From the NCBI GenBank assembly GCA_019634385.1, contig JAHQVK010000050.1, positions 84,072 through 148,071 on the forward strand: a stretch of 64,000 nucleotides of DNA, read 5' to 3'. Shown one piece after another: positions 30,895 through 40,716 of this stretch. The DNA comes from Myxococcales bacterium. Lineage in GTDB: Bacteria; Myxococcota; Kuafuiibacteriia; Kuafuiibacteriales; Kuafuiibacteriaceae. The first letter of the stretch is position 1. Each line of letters starts with the position of its first letter. The notes beneath the pieces are model-generated. The model saw nothing but the letters and a program-made list of their open reading frames with translations, ran no database searches and was not told the DNA's origin. The translations under genes and the position numbers were made by a program.

Positions 30895-31905
30895 ATGCGC
30901 ACGTTGCGAGCAACTTTGGTGTTGCTCTTCCTAGCGGTCAGCGGGGCTGCGGGGGGGTACATATGGTTCGATAGTGCTCTTCACGCCGCCGGGCCTGGAG
31001 GTAAAGCTCGACTGATAGAGATCCCCCAAGGCGCCTCCAAAACTCGGGTCGCGAAGATTCTCGTCGACCAAGGTCTCGTGCAGCACCCTTGGGCCTTGGA
31101 ACTCTGGTTACGCATTCATGCCGATCTTCCATCCCCAAAGGCGGGACGACATCTCATTGACCCTCAAATGCCGTTCCCCCGAGTCTTCCAGACTCTCGCA
31201 AACACGCCCATAACCGAGGATCTGTCCATCACTTTGGTTGAAGGATGGCGTTTGAGTGAAGCCGATGAGTTTCTTGCTCAAAAAGAGTTAATCGAGCCCG
31301 GTGAGTACCTCGAAGCCGCGTCTAACGCATCAGCATATACCATTGGCTTTCCTACCGAGGGCTCAACGCTGGCTGGCTATCTCCTCCCGGATACATACCG
31401 AGTACGCCCTGGAAAGCTGAAGGTGGGCAGCCTAATCCAGCGTCAGCTTGATGCATTCGCCCAACGTTTTTACATTCCCCACCAAGCAGAGATTCAAAAG
31501 AGCGGCAGACGTTTGCGTGTCTTAGTGATCATGGCCTCACTCCTAGAACGGGAAGAACCCAAACCAGAAGTACGCCCCTTGGTCGCGGGCGTACTCTATA
31601 ACCGCCTCGATGCCCACAACCCCCTAGGCGTTGACGCTACCAGCCGGTACACCCTGGCCAACTGGAACGATCGCAAATCATTCTTACGTAAACTGCGAGA
31701 TCCTACCGATCCCTGGAATACCCGTCTTAAAGCCGGTCTCCCTCCCGGCCCAATCGGTGCTCCTAGTTTGAGTAGTCTCGTCTCCGCCCTACACCCTAAG
31801 CGCACGAAGAACTGGTATTACCTACACGATAAGCAGCAGAGGATTCATTTCTCCCGAACTGCCGCAGAACATGAGGCTAAGAGAAAAAAGTACAACGTGT
31901 GGTAG
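30895..31905 (+). CDS. mltG: Endolytic transglycosylase MltG (YceG-like)
   Basis: LRVLVIMASLLEREEPKPEVRPLVAGVLYNRLDAHNPLGVDATSRYTL, DPWNTRLKAGLPPGPIGAPSLSSLVSALHP, WYYLHDKQQRIHFSRTAAEHEAKRKKY. Confidence 0.93.
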   Translation: MRTLRATLVLLFLAVSGAAGGYIWFDSALHAAGPGGKARLIEIPQGASKTRVAKILVDQGLVQHPWALELWLRIHADLPSPKAGRHLIDPQMPFPRVFQTLANTPITEDLSITLVEGWRLSEADEFLAQKELIEPGEYLEAASNASAYTIGFPTEGSTLAGYLLPDTYRVRPGKLKVGSLIQRQLDAFAQRFYIPHQAEIQKSGRRLRVLVIMASLLEREEPKPEVRPLVAGVLYNRLDAHNPLGVDATSRYTLANWNDRKSFLRKLRDPTDPWNTRLKAGLPPGPIGAPSLSSLVSALHPKRTKNWYYLHDKQQRIHFSRTAAEHEAKRKKYNVW

Positions 31906-31913
31906 TAGGAAAC

Positions 31914-33827
31914 ATGCGATGGCCAATCATACCTCTCATGGTCGGTCTTTTGGGTTGCCCTCTTGCTGCTCAATCCCCTCTGGTTGATCACAATAAAAAG
32001 CCTAATCTTCTTCCGACCTCTTCCCCTCAGACCCCCACGAACCCATCTGGCACCTTGCCCGTTAGAACAAGCACGTCAATACAATGGGGTCCCTCATTCG
32101 TACAGACCGCCGCCGGTACCACCGAAAACGTGGAACTGAAGCTACTTCTCACCGAGCACTGGCGTCACAAATTAGAGAATTACCCTTTGTTTGCGACCCA
32201 AGTCGGGTTTCGAATGCTTGACGACCAACTTACAGACAACCGAATGGCCGGTCATATCCAGCGTAGAGACGCTACCAAACATTTCTTAGATCAAGCTCTG
32301 GGCATTCAGTCTTCCTCCCTCAACACCACAGACACCACCACTCTCTCGCTCCTGATCGAGTCGCTTCATTCCGATGTAGCTACTTTTGACTGTCAATTCT
32401 TCACTTGGCTGGTTGCAGCTCGGGGCAACCCAGTTACCACTTGGAACTATCTTCCTGAGCTGCACTCAATAACACAAGCTATTGACTTCAAAAGACTTAT
32501 CAAAAGATATAAGGGTATATCTTTATCTATTGATAACGAAGTTGCCAACCTCAAGTTAGGTGCCGAAAGAGGCCTACTAGCCACCGCGGAATCCACTCGC
32601 CGCGTCATTAAGATGGTTACCGACCAGCTCAATGAACCTTTGCAACAATGGCCACTAATGAAACCAACTTTGGTAGCTACTCCTCAAGATGCCCCGGAAT
32701 CCTTTGATAAAAGTCGAGCACAACTAGCGGACATCGTGCGCACCCAAATACGCCCAGCACTCCTGAGATACCAACAGTTTTTGGCAACCCAGATCCTCCC
32801 TCGAGCCCGTCCTGATACTGAGGTAGGTATCGGATCTCTCCCGGGCGGTAAACAGTGTTACCAGCATCTTATTCGACGCTATACTTCCCTGCCCCTCAGT
32901 GCCAAAATCATTCATGAAACTGGGTTAAAAGAGATAGACCGTATCGACAATGCGATGCGTCAACTCGGCAGAAAACTCTTTGGTATCAAAAACCGGCAAC
33001 AGATCCTCAAACATCTACGCACCCATCCCAGCCTCTATTTCACCACCGAAGAAGAGATTGAGACCAAAGCCAAGCAAGCCCTAGCCCGCGCTAGCCAAAC
33101 AATACCCAAGTATTTTGGTATACTCCCCCAAGAGAAGTGTATCGTCAGACGTGTGCCTAAATATGAAGCACCATACACTACCATCGCGTACTACCGACCA
33201 CCCACGCCAGGAATCAAACCTGGTGAGTACTTTATAAATGTGTACCAGCCTAAAACTCGTCCGCGCTATGAAGCGGAGGCTCTTGCCTTTCATGAGTCTA
33301 TTCCAGGGCATCATCTCCAGATCGCCATCAGCTACGAGCGGCCGGCACTTCCAGCTTTTCGAAAGTACATCAATGCCACTGTATTTGTAGAGGGTTGGGC
33401 ACTCTATACCGAGCAACTTGCGGATGAGATGGGCCTCTATTCTGGGGATCTCGACCGAATGGGTATGTATTCGTATGAAGCCTGGCGAGCGGCGAGACTA
33501 GTGGTTGACACTGGTATACACGCGTTCGGATGGAGTCGAGCCCAAGCAAAACAATTCATGACCGAGCACACCGCCCTAGCTGCTAACAACATTGACAACG
33601 AAATCGACCGATATATAAACAGTCCTGGCCAGGCTCTCGCTTACAAAACCGGCCAGATGGAAATATCTCGTCTACGCAAAATGGCGGAGACGAAGCTTGG
33701 CAAGAATTTCCATCTATCCCGCTTTCATGATGCAGTTCTGGAAAACGGTGCGGTATCTCTTTCCGTACTCCGCAAGCAAATAGACCGATGGGTGAAAGCC
33801 TCAAAGAAAGAACAAATGCCTCAATGA
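31914..33827 (+). CDS. DUF885 family protein (putative metallopeptidase-like)
   Basis: EALAFHESIPGHHLQIAISYERPALPAFRKYINATVFVEGWALYTEQLADEMGLYSGDLDRMGMYSYEAWRAARLVVDTGIHAFGWSRAQA; secretion signal at MRWPIIPLMVGLLGCPLAAQS. Confidence 0.88.
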   Translation: MRWPIIPLMVGLLGCPLAAQSPLVDHNKKPNLLPTSSPQTPTNPSGTLPVRTSTSIQWGPSFVQTAAGTTENVELKLLLTEHWRHKLENYPLFATQVGFRMLDDQLTDNRMAGHIQRRDATKHFLDQALGIQSSSLNTTDTTTLSLLIESLHSDVATFDCQFFTWLVAARGNPVTTWNYLPELHSITQAIDFKRLIKRYKGISLSIDNEVANLKLGAERGLLATAESTRRVIKMVTDQLNEPLQQWPLMKPTLVATPQDAPESFDKSRAQLADIVRTQIRPALLRYQQFLATQILPRARPDTEVGIGSLPGGKQCYQHLIRRYTSLPLSAKIIHETGLKEIDRIDNAMRQLGRKLFGIKNRQQILKHLRTHPSLYFTTEEEIETKAKQALARASQTIPKYFGILPQEKCIVRRVPKYEAPYTTIAYYRPPTPGIKPGEYFINVYQPKTRPRYEAEALAFHESIPGHHLQIAISYERPALPAFRKYINATVFVEGWALYTEQLADEMGLYSGDLDRMGMYSYEAWRAARLVVDTGIHAFGWSRAQAKQFMTEHTALAANNIDNEIDRYINSPGQALAYKTGQMEISRLRKMAETKLGKNFHLSRFHDAVLENGAVSLSVLRKQIDRWVKASKKEQMPQ

Positions 33828-34423
33828 CTTATCCCGCCCTCCCATGGCACCGTGAGCTTGCAACACACCCACTTCAGTTGGAGCTACGACCAGTTGCCTC
33901 CCGGGATGTCTCCGGTCTTCTTATCCTGGACCAGGTACTCGCAGAGGAGGACATGACGTCCGCAGATGGTATTGAATCGGTACCAAGGAACGAGGCAGAA
34001 ATGCGTATCAAGCTCACACCTTGGTGGCAACACTCGTCCTCAATCGACAAAGGTATCTATCTGGTGGTTGCGGTCTCAGTTCCTTCGGGAACCATTCCGA
34101 TACTAGCAAGTGGAGAGCTACATCGCTTACCTGTAGCCAAAATGCGCCATGTAGGCGTTCTCTCGGTGGGTGTTCATCCTGAGTTTCGTCGCCGTGGTCT
34201 AGGACAAGCCATTGTCGAAGGACTCATTAGTTGGGCCGAAGCCCACAATATAACTCGCATAGAGCTCTATGTTCGTCAGGACAACCACGCGGCCCGAGCA
34301 CTATACACCAAGCTTGGCTTCACCTTAGAGGGACAGCGTCATCACTCGATTCAATTGCCTAATGGCACCCTGATGGATGACCTTATTATGGCTCGAGTAA
34401 GCTCCCTAGTCGCAAGCAGGTAA
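33824..34423 (+). CDS. GNAT family N-acetyltransferase
   Basis: HVGVLSVGVHPEFRRRGLGQAIVEGLISWAEAHNITRIELYVRQDNHAARALYTKLGFTLEGQ; ATGA overlap with the preceding CDS stop. Confidence 0.9.
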   Translation: MTYPALPWHRELATHPLQLELRPVASRDVSGLLILDQVLAEEDMTSADGIESVPRNEAEMRIKLTPWWQHSSSIDKGIYLVVAVSVPSGTIPILASGELHRLPVAKMRHVGVLSVGVHPEFRRRGLGQAIVEGLISWAEAHNITRIELYVRQDNHAARALYTKLGFTLEGQRHHSIQLPNGTLMDDLIMARVSSLVASR

Positions 34424-34436
34424 ATAATTATCGACG

Positions 34437-36569
34437 CTACAATGCCACAGAAGCATCATCAACCGGAGATGAAGCCCCCTTCGTAGTTGCTTCGGCCGGA
34501 AGCTGTGGCTGAGATACTTCCAGTGGCAGCGACCTCTCTCGCCCCTCTGAAGCCCCCTTTTTCGGTGAAGGCTTCGGTGGTGTACTGATCTTTGGCAACA
34601 CTGGAACTTTCCGCCGAACTAAGCTGGGTTTGACCATCGAATTAGACCGAGTTGAGGGATTAACACGAACTCGAGATACATTTCGGTGCCACCGACGCAA
34701 TACAGACTTCTTGGTTTGCTCAGTACCCAGCAAAATAAGACGCATCTGGAGATCTCGGTCAGGTACCACCTCGTCAATATAATCAAGATAGCCGTCAATA
34801 GATAAGGTCAACCCCAGAGGATAAGCCGATCGCTCAACATCTACAACGATCGGCGTTTGCCCCCTAGGCAAACCATCCAAGACAACATGAGCCCCACGGG
34901 GAACAGTATCCAGCTTTAGGGCCACCGTAGAACGAATAGACGCTGCCTCGAACTCCGGTTCCGCCAAAAGAATTTTTTGTTCCTGGGTGACCGATAGCTT
35001 CTCATTGTCAGAAAGCCCCACAATCAGACTCACCAAAAGCACTAATATACCCGCCACCCATAAGTAACCTCGGTAGTGATTGTGGAGCAGCGCGGAGAGC
35101 TCAGCCCCCAAAAAAGAAGACGGAACAGAGCAAATCATCGGGCCTGAATCACGGCGGTCAGGAGCCAATGATGAAGAACCAGCTCCTACTGTGGCCTCGT
35201 GCCGTAAGCTAGCAGCTCGTGGTGGCTTCGATAAGCAACGAGGCTCAGCACAGTCAGAAAATTGCGGCACTTCCTGAATAAGCGGCTGTGCAATTGGATG
35301 TGATGGCTCAATCACCTCAGCGATCGATACCGATTGCTCAGGCGTCTGTTCAAATGCCTCATCCCTAAGAGTTGCCATAGAGGAGGATGAACTCACCAAA
35401 CTAGGTGAGCTTAGGGGCGCTCGACTATCTGCATCTTCCCCTCGGAGATACGACCCGTTGCTTACCTCGCCGAGGATGGTTGGGCCATCTACATTCTCAA
35501 AGGGTAGTGCGTAACCAACCTCCGCACCCTCATCCTCCACCACTTCCACTTCGAAGGATGAATCCAAATCGGATGCGGGAAGAGAGGTCACCTCCTCTCC
35601 CTTCCTAATTTTGGTGAGGAGGAGATGCTTTTCTTCGATCCTATCCGCAAACAAACGCCGCATGACCTTCCCCAAACTAACTTCGGGAAGTTTCTCTCCG
35701 TTCAGCTCTCTAGCTAAGACCAGCAGATCTCTGCGCATTTCTAGTGCAGTCTGGTATCGTTCTGCAGGCGATTTAGCCAGTGCACGTAGACAAATACGCT
35801 CAAGGGCTTGTGGATACTCTGGAATACTCGCGACGGGAGATGGAGCAATATCATGGCATATCGCCTGAAGAGTAAGCATGTCACTCTTCCGTTTAAAAAG
35901 TCGACGACAAGTACTTAGCTCATATAAAACAATACCCAAGGAGAATATATCCGAACGACGATCAACCGGGCGCCCCATACATTGCTCCGGTGACATATAA
36001 GCGTACTTCCCCTTAACCTGACCGACCTCCGTATGGGATTCACGGTCAGCTGAGACTGCAATGCCAAAATCAAGTATTTTTACGCAACCATCATAGGTAA
36101 TAAACACATTTGCCGGACTCACATCCCGGTGGACTAAATTCTTAGATACCCCGGTCCGGTCTTTGGCTTCGTGTGCGGCATGAAGACCAGCAGCTACCTC
36201 CGCAATCAGATAAGCGCACAGGCCAAACTTGAGTATTCGCTGACTACCTGCAAGTCGCCTAGCCAAACTTGAGGTATTCTCACCCTCAAGATACTCCATA
36301 GCAATGTAGAGTTCACCCTGATCGAGTCCGAAGTCTTGGACTTGAACAACGTTCTGATGATGAACACCAGCAATCAACCGCGCTTCATCACGAAACATCC
36401 TTACAAAACGCTGTTCACGAGCAAGGTGGGGCAGTATCCGCTTTATCACTACTGGGCGTTCGAATTGCCCTGGACCGTGCAAGCGAGCCAGCAGGATTTC
36501 AGCCATCCCACCGCTGCCGAGTAGACCTAAAATCTCATAGCGCCCTATATATTCGGGAAGACTTGTCAC
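34437..36569 (-). CDS. Serine/threonine protein kinase with TM and PEGA domain
   Basis: YEILGLLGSGGMAEILLARLHG, VHRDVSPANVFITYDGCVKILDFGIAVS, YMSPEQCMGRPVDRRSDIFSLGIVLYEL; PEGA TVPRGAHVVLDGLPRGQTPIVVDV. Confidence 0.95.
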   Translation of the reverse strand: MTSLPEYIGRYEILGLLGSGGMAEILLARLHGPGQFERPVVIKRILPHLAREQRFVRMFRDEARLIAGVHHQNVVQVQDFGLDQGELYIAMEYLEGENTSSLARRLAGSQRILKFGLCAYLIAEVAAGLHAAHEAKDRTGVSKNLVHRDVSPANVFITYDGCVKILDFGIAVSADRESHTEVGQVKGKYAYMSPEQCMGRPVDRRSDIFSLGIVLYELSTCRRLFKRKSDMLTLQAICHDIAPSPVASIPEYPQALERICLRALAKSPAERYQTALEMRRDLLVLARELNGEKLPEVSLGKVMRRLFADRIEEKHLLLTKIRKGEEVTSLPASDLDSSFEVEVVEDEGAEVGYALPFENVDGPTILGEVSNGSYLRGEDADSRAPLSSPSLVSSSSSMATLRDEAFEQTPEQSVSIAEVIEPSHPIAQPLIQEVPQFSDCAEPRCLSKPPRAASLRHEATVGAGSSSLAPDRRDSGPMICSVPSSFLGAELSALLHNHYRGYLWVAGILVLLVSLIVGLSDNEKLSVTQEQKILLAEPEFEAASIRSTVALKLDTVPRGAHVVLDGLPRGQTPIVVDVERSAYPLGLTLSIDGYLDYIDEVVPDRDLQMRLILLGTEQTKKSVLRRWHRNVSRVRVNPSTRSNSMVKPSLVRRKVPVLPKISTPPKPSPKKGASEGRERSLPLEVSQPQLPAEATTKGASSPVDDASVAL

Positions 36570-36930
36570 TGTGGCCCCTGTAGAAGGAGACGCGCGTCTC
36601 CGTGATCTAGCCTAAACCTAGCATACGCGCAGCTACTCATCTCATCTGGAAAAGACAGTGCCATCTACCTCTACATCAGGCCGAAGCTTCCGCTCCCTTG
36701 CCCGTGCAGCATTGTATGCCTACGCAATTTTCTCGTCCAGTCGGTCAGCCTAGTCAAAGACTCCTTATTTTGGATGATGTTAGCCTCGTTTTAGGTCGGT
36801 ACAGAAGTACGCATACAATGCGTCCAAAAAATCGATACTAAACGGACGGATCATCCTTTGCTATCTGTAGTTTGGCTTAACTCGACCCCTCAAAACCCTA
36901 TAAGAGTGTAGTCATCATCGAGTATTCATC

Positions 36931-37953
36931 ATGCTAAACACCATTCTAGTGACCGGCGGGGCCGGATATATAGGCTCGCATACAACGCTTTGCTTATTGG
37001 AGAAAGGTTACGAAGTTGTTGTCATTGACAACCTTGCAAACGCTTCAAAAGAGAGTCTGAAGCGAGTTGAAAAGCTGACCGGCAAAAAACTCACATTTTT
37101 TGAGGTCGATCTCCTCCACGAAACAGACATACATAAGGTCTTATCGTGCCATCCCAACATTCGGCAGGTGATCCATTTTGCGGGCCTAAAAGCCGTGGGA
37201 GAGTCAACGGATGATCCGCTGAGATACTACCATAATAACCTCACCGGCACACTCCATCTTTTGAGAGCCCTTGAAAGTACGAACATCCGACAAATGGTCT
37301 TTAGCTCGAGCGCCACCGTTTATGGTTATCCAACGACTATTCCAGTAAATGAGCACGCGCCAATTCAACCCACAAATCCCTACGGTCATACCAAAGCCAT
37401 GATCGAGCAGATCATACTGGATACCATTGCAGCATACAACTGGGGAGTGGTGATCCTTCGGTACTTTAATCCGGTAGGCGCACATGCTAGTGGCGAAATT
37501 GGGGAAGACCCAGCGTATCCGAATAACCTACTCCCTTACATCACCCAAGTTGCTGCCGGTGTTAGGGAAAAGGTCACCATTTTTGGAGATGATTATCCAA
37601 CCCCCGACGGCTCCGGGGTCCGCGACTATATTCACGTGGTTGACCTTGCTCATGCCCACATTGCGGCGCTGGGTGCCCTAGACAAGCAACCTACCGGCGC
37701 CCAACTATATAATGTGGGTACCGGCAAGGGATACTCCGTCAAAGAAGTGCTCGAAGCCACCCAAGCGGTAGTCGACCGCCCCATCCCCGTTGAAGTAGGT
37801 CCTCGACGAGCTGGAGATGTGGCTGAATTAACCTCAGATCCTAGCAGAGCGCACGCAGCATTGGGCTGGAATGCCAAACACGACCTCAAGGAAATGGTTC
37901 GCTCAGCTTGGCACTGGCAATCCAAAAATCCTCACGGATACCGGAAGCAGTAG
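36931..37953 (+). CDS. galE: UDP-glucose 4-epimerase
   Basis: ILVTGGAGYIGSHTTLCLLEKGYEVVVIDNLANAS, FSSSATVYG, NPYGHTKAMIEQI, RYFNPVGAHASGEIGEDP, GSGVRDYIHVVDLA. Confidence 0.96.
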   Translation: MLNTILVTGGAGYIGSHTTLCLLEKGYEVVVIDNLANASKESLKRVEKLTGKKLTFFEVDLLHETDIHKVLSCHPNIRQVIHFAGLKAVGESTDDPLRYYHNNLTGTLHLLRALESTNIRQMVFSSSATVYGYPTTIPVNEHAPIQPTNPYGHTKAMIEQIILDTIAAYNWGVVILRYFNPVGAHASGEIGEDPAYPNNLLPYITQVAAGVREKVTIFGDDYPTPDGSGVRDYIHVVDLAHAHIAALGALDKQPTGAQLYNVGTGKGYSVKEVLEATQAVVDRPIPVEVGPRRAGDVAELTSDPSRAHAALGWNAKHDLKEMVRSAWHWQSKNPHGYRKQ

Positions 37954-38065
37954 AGAACATTATGGTAAAAACAGTAATTAAATCATTTATTCATCAATAA
38001 CCTATTTTAGGCTGACCTATCTTCCCTCAGCAGGCAGAGAAAACGGCTGGCTTTCCGCAATTAAC

Positions 38066-38093
38066 TTGACGCCACCCGTATAGGCCCTAGTCT
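38066..38093 (+). promoter_or_regulatory. Putative sigma-70 promoter for tmRNA (TTGACG - 16 nt - TAGTCT)
   Basis: -35 TTGACG at 38066-38071, -10-like TAGTCT at 38088-38093, about 12 nt before the predicted tmRNA 5' end. Confidence 0.5.
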
Positions 38094-38104
38094 AGGGCTC
38101 CTTA

Positions 38105-38480
38105 GGGGCCGACCTGGTTTCGACGGGGGTTGTGCACTTTAGGACGCGTGTCCGGCAACCGTGCTCGCCGGTCAAACGGTACGGAAACTTCAAGTGCCAA
38201 CGACGAGCCTTCGCTCGCTATGGCTGCCTAGTCTAGCTCACATAGAGTTCAACTAGGCCGTGTGTATTGGTGACCCTGCCTCTGGTCCCACTGCAGGCGA
38301 AAACGAAGGGGGCTAGCGCTTGATCATTGCTCGGCGGATCAGGGGCGAATAAAAAGTTGAGCTCGGTCATTAAGGGTGTGTCCGCGAGCCGTTATTGATT
38401 CAAATAGATTCGTGAGACTACACACGTAGGGTCCTCTGGGAATCTTCTTTCGGACGTGGGTTCGATTCCCACCGGCTCCA
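38105..38480 (+). ncRNA. ssrA: Transfer-messenger RNA (tmRNA), tag peptide ANDEPSLAMAA
   Basis: 5' GGGGCCGACCTGGTTTCGACGGG and 3' GGGTTCGATTCCCACCGGCTCCA; acceptor pairing GGGGCCG/CGGCTCC (one G-T). The tag ORF GCC AAC GAC GAG CCT TCG CTC GCT ATG GCT GCC TAG at 38196-38231 encodes ANDEPSLAMAA*. Confidence 0.96.
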
Positions 38481-38648
38481 TCTCAAATCTACCGTCATCT
38501 CGCACGCCTGGCGACGGGCGTGCCGATGACTGTGTCAGAAACCCGCTGCTGGACAAGCTGTCACAGGCACGGGCCCTCATCAAAGCGGGCCTGACCGAGC
38601 GAGCAACGGCGGTGCTGGAGGATTTGATTCGCAGCATAGGTGGGAGCC

Positions 38649-39523
38649 ATGACGGAGGTACCAGCCAGTAAAGACAACATTTTCAGAGTTCTGAGTGTTG
38701 ATGGCGGAGGCTACCTCGGTCTCGCCTCTGGCGCTCGCCAACGGTAGAACCGGAGACGAAATCGTAAAACTCTACGAGACCCTCGGAGAACAGGTCTTCA
38801 AGGGCCAATTACTAGGGTAGGGAATGCTGGCGTTTTCCGAGCCAGATACACCAACGAGAAGCTCAAAGAGGCTCTCGTTGAAGAATTTGGCGACCAAACG
38901 CTCGATGGTCTCAAGACGAAGGGGAAGAACGTCCTGGTTCCAGCATTCAATGTAACAACGGGGCGTCCGCGAATCTTCAAGACGGATCACTCCTCCAACC
39001 TCAGCGCCGATGGAGACTTCAAGCTTGTGGACGTAGCACTCGCAAGCACTACGGCCCCCACATTCTTTCCTGTGGTCGAAGTCGAGAACTCCCGAACAAA
39101 CACCAAAGAACTCTTCTGCGATGGAGGCGTCGCCGCCAATCATCCGGCACTACTGGGGTTCGCGGAGGCGCTTGCCGAGCTCAAGATCTCAGCTCACAAG
39201 ATCCGCCTGCTCTCTGTCTCAACTCCGAGAGAAACGCTCGCAGACCCCGCCGCAAAGTCGGAGACGCTCGACCGAGGACTGACTGAGTGGGGGCCAAACT
39301 TGCTTCCATCTTCATGGACTCCAATTCAGACCTAGCTAACGAATTGATGAAGCGCCTGGTCACTGGTCTAGGACCAAAATACGTCCGAGTAGCACTACCC
39401 AACGACGAACGATTCAAGATGGACACCGTCACTGACGACTCCACCCGCGTCCTGAAGAATGTGGGCGGAACATTTACGATGGACGGGGAACGCCGCAAAG
39501 AAGTGGCTCAAATAATCCTTTAG
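38649..39523 (+). pseudogene. Decayed patatin-like phospholipase (possible CBASS CapV-like effector)
   Basis: Collinear fragments in different frames: FRVLSVDGGGYLGLAS..., ...LALANGRTGDEIVKLYETLGEQVFKG, NEKLKEALVEEFGDQTLDGLKTKGKNVLVPAFNVTTGRPRIFKTDHSSNLSADGDFKLVDVALASTTAPTFFPVVEV..LFCDGGVAANHPALLGFAEALAEL, then after a frameshift near 39300 AKLASIFMDSNSDLANELMKRLVTGLGPKYVRVALP. The nucleophile-elbow region is missing. Confidence 0.85.
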
Positions 39524-39684
39524 GGCGCCGAGGTTGCCGCGATGGCTGACGTTCAAAAGTTCTTCGAAGAGTGCACGCAAAGATTCGCGTTGACTACGCG
39601 GCGTCCGAAAACGTGCGTTCGAGCCGAGATTCCGTGCCCGAAAAGATTCGCGCTTCGCTCAAGAAGACCAGCCAAAGTAGTTCG

Positions 39685-39756
39685 TACAGCAAAGACCGAG
39701 GCAAGGACTTAGGTTCAACCCAAGGGATTTCTGCTATATACTGATTTGATCATCGA
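39685..39756 (-). repeat. Internally deleted family-1 element, copy R3a
   Basis: tacagcaaagacc...gacttaggttcaacccaagggatttctgctata keeps both ends and hairpin 1 but lacks the middle. Confidence 0.75.
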
Positions 39757-39764
39757 CTTAAGGA

Positions 39765-39879
39765 TATATAGCAAAGACCACTTGAGTTGATTCTCTAAGA
39801 ATCAACCAGGGGTCGCGCAGCGGGTATAACCCCGCGGAGAAGCTGGAACTTGGGTTCAACCCAAGGGATTTCTGCTGTG
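39765..39879 (-). repeat. Family-1 hairpin element, copy R3b
   Basis: tatatagcaaagaccacttgagttgattctctaagaatcaaccaggggtcgcgcagcgggtataaccccgcggagaagctggaacttgggttcaacccaagggatttctgctgtg (reverse orientation). Confidence 0.92.
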
Positions 39880-40716
39880 GTCCGAAATAGAGGAAACATG
39901 GATCTCGCCCTTAAAGCAGGCGTTCCCAGAAAAACGGCTCTCGGGAAGCCAGAATTGAGGCCAATCGAAAACAAGCGTGTCCGCTATGTATGGCCGCTTG
40001 AGCTAAGTCGTAGGTATTTTACATTAAGTACTAAGCAAAAGACTAAAGTTGTGTCAGTGTGTAGGATACGACGTAGTCGGTGCTCGTAAATGCCGACTTC
40101 AGCGCTCTCTAGATGAAAGACAAAGAACGCAGAGATAGTCAAAAATTCCTTGCTTGATTACGGTAGGAACGAGCCTTAGCATTTTAGTTTCTGGAATCCT
40201 GATGAGCATGATCTATCAATATTGCCAGTTCTCTTCAGTCGGGATATGTTTGTACGGAAACGTCCTGAATCCGGATCAAACCAGCGGCCAGGTTCCGGCT
40301 TCTTGCATTTGTGCTGGTTCCGACGACAGAAAACTCTGAACTTCTTCTTCTCTTACCCAAGAATGCAATAGGTTCCTTTTTGTAGGGCTTAAATCGCCTG
40401 CGACTAATGCACCGTTGCTGCGCTGTGTCCGATTCCAAACTCTCGCTAATTCAGATTCTGGAATCACGCTTCTATCAAAGAAGATAGCCACATGGAACGG
40501 CGTAATCTCTCTTTTCTGCAGTCTAAGCAACGTATTGTCATCGTCCTCTACCCAGCAACCTGAGAAGTCTCCGCGGCGGCATTGCTCCTCAAATACGCCA
40601 GCAGAACGTGTGGTTCCCGGTTCCCCAACCTAGCGACGTTCTTTCGAAGATCTTCGCCAAGTTTCTCAACTCTCCGATACATTGCCCACTCATATCAATC
40701 GACTACCTATCCACCA

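Noticed and set aside
38494-38530. Hairpin GTCATCTCGCACGCC..GGCGTGCCGATGAC just after ssrA as a tmRNA terminator
   Set aside because: Strong stem but no following T-tract; could equally belong to the inserted island sequence, so not called.
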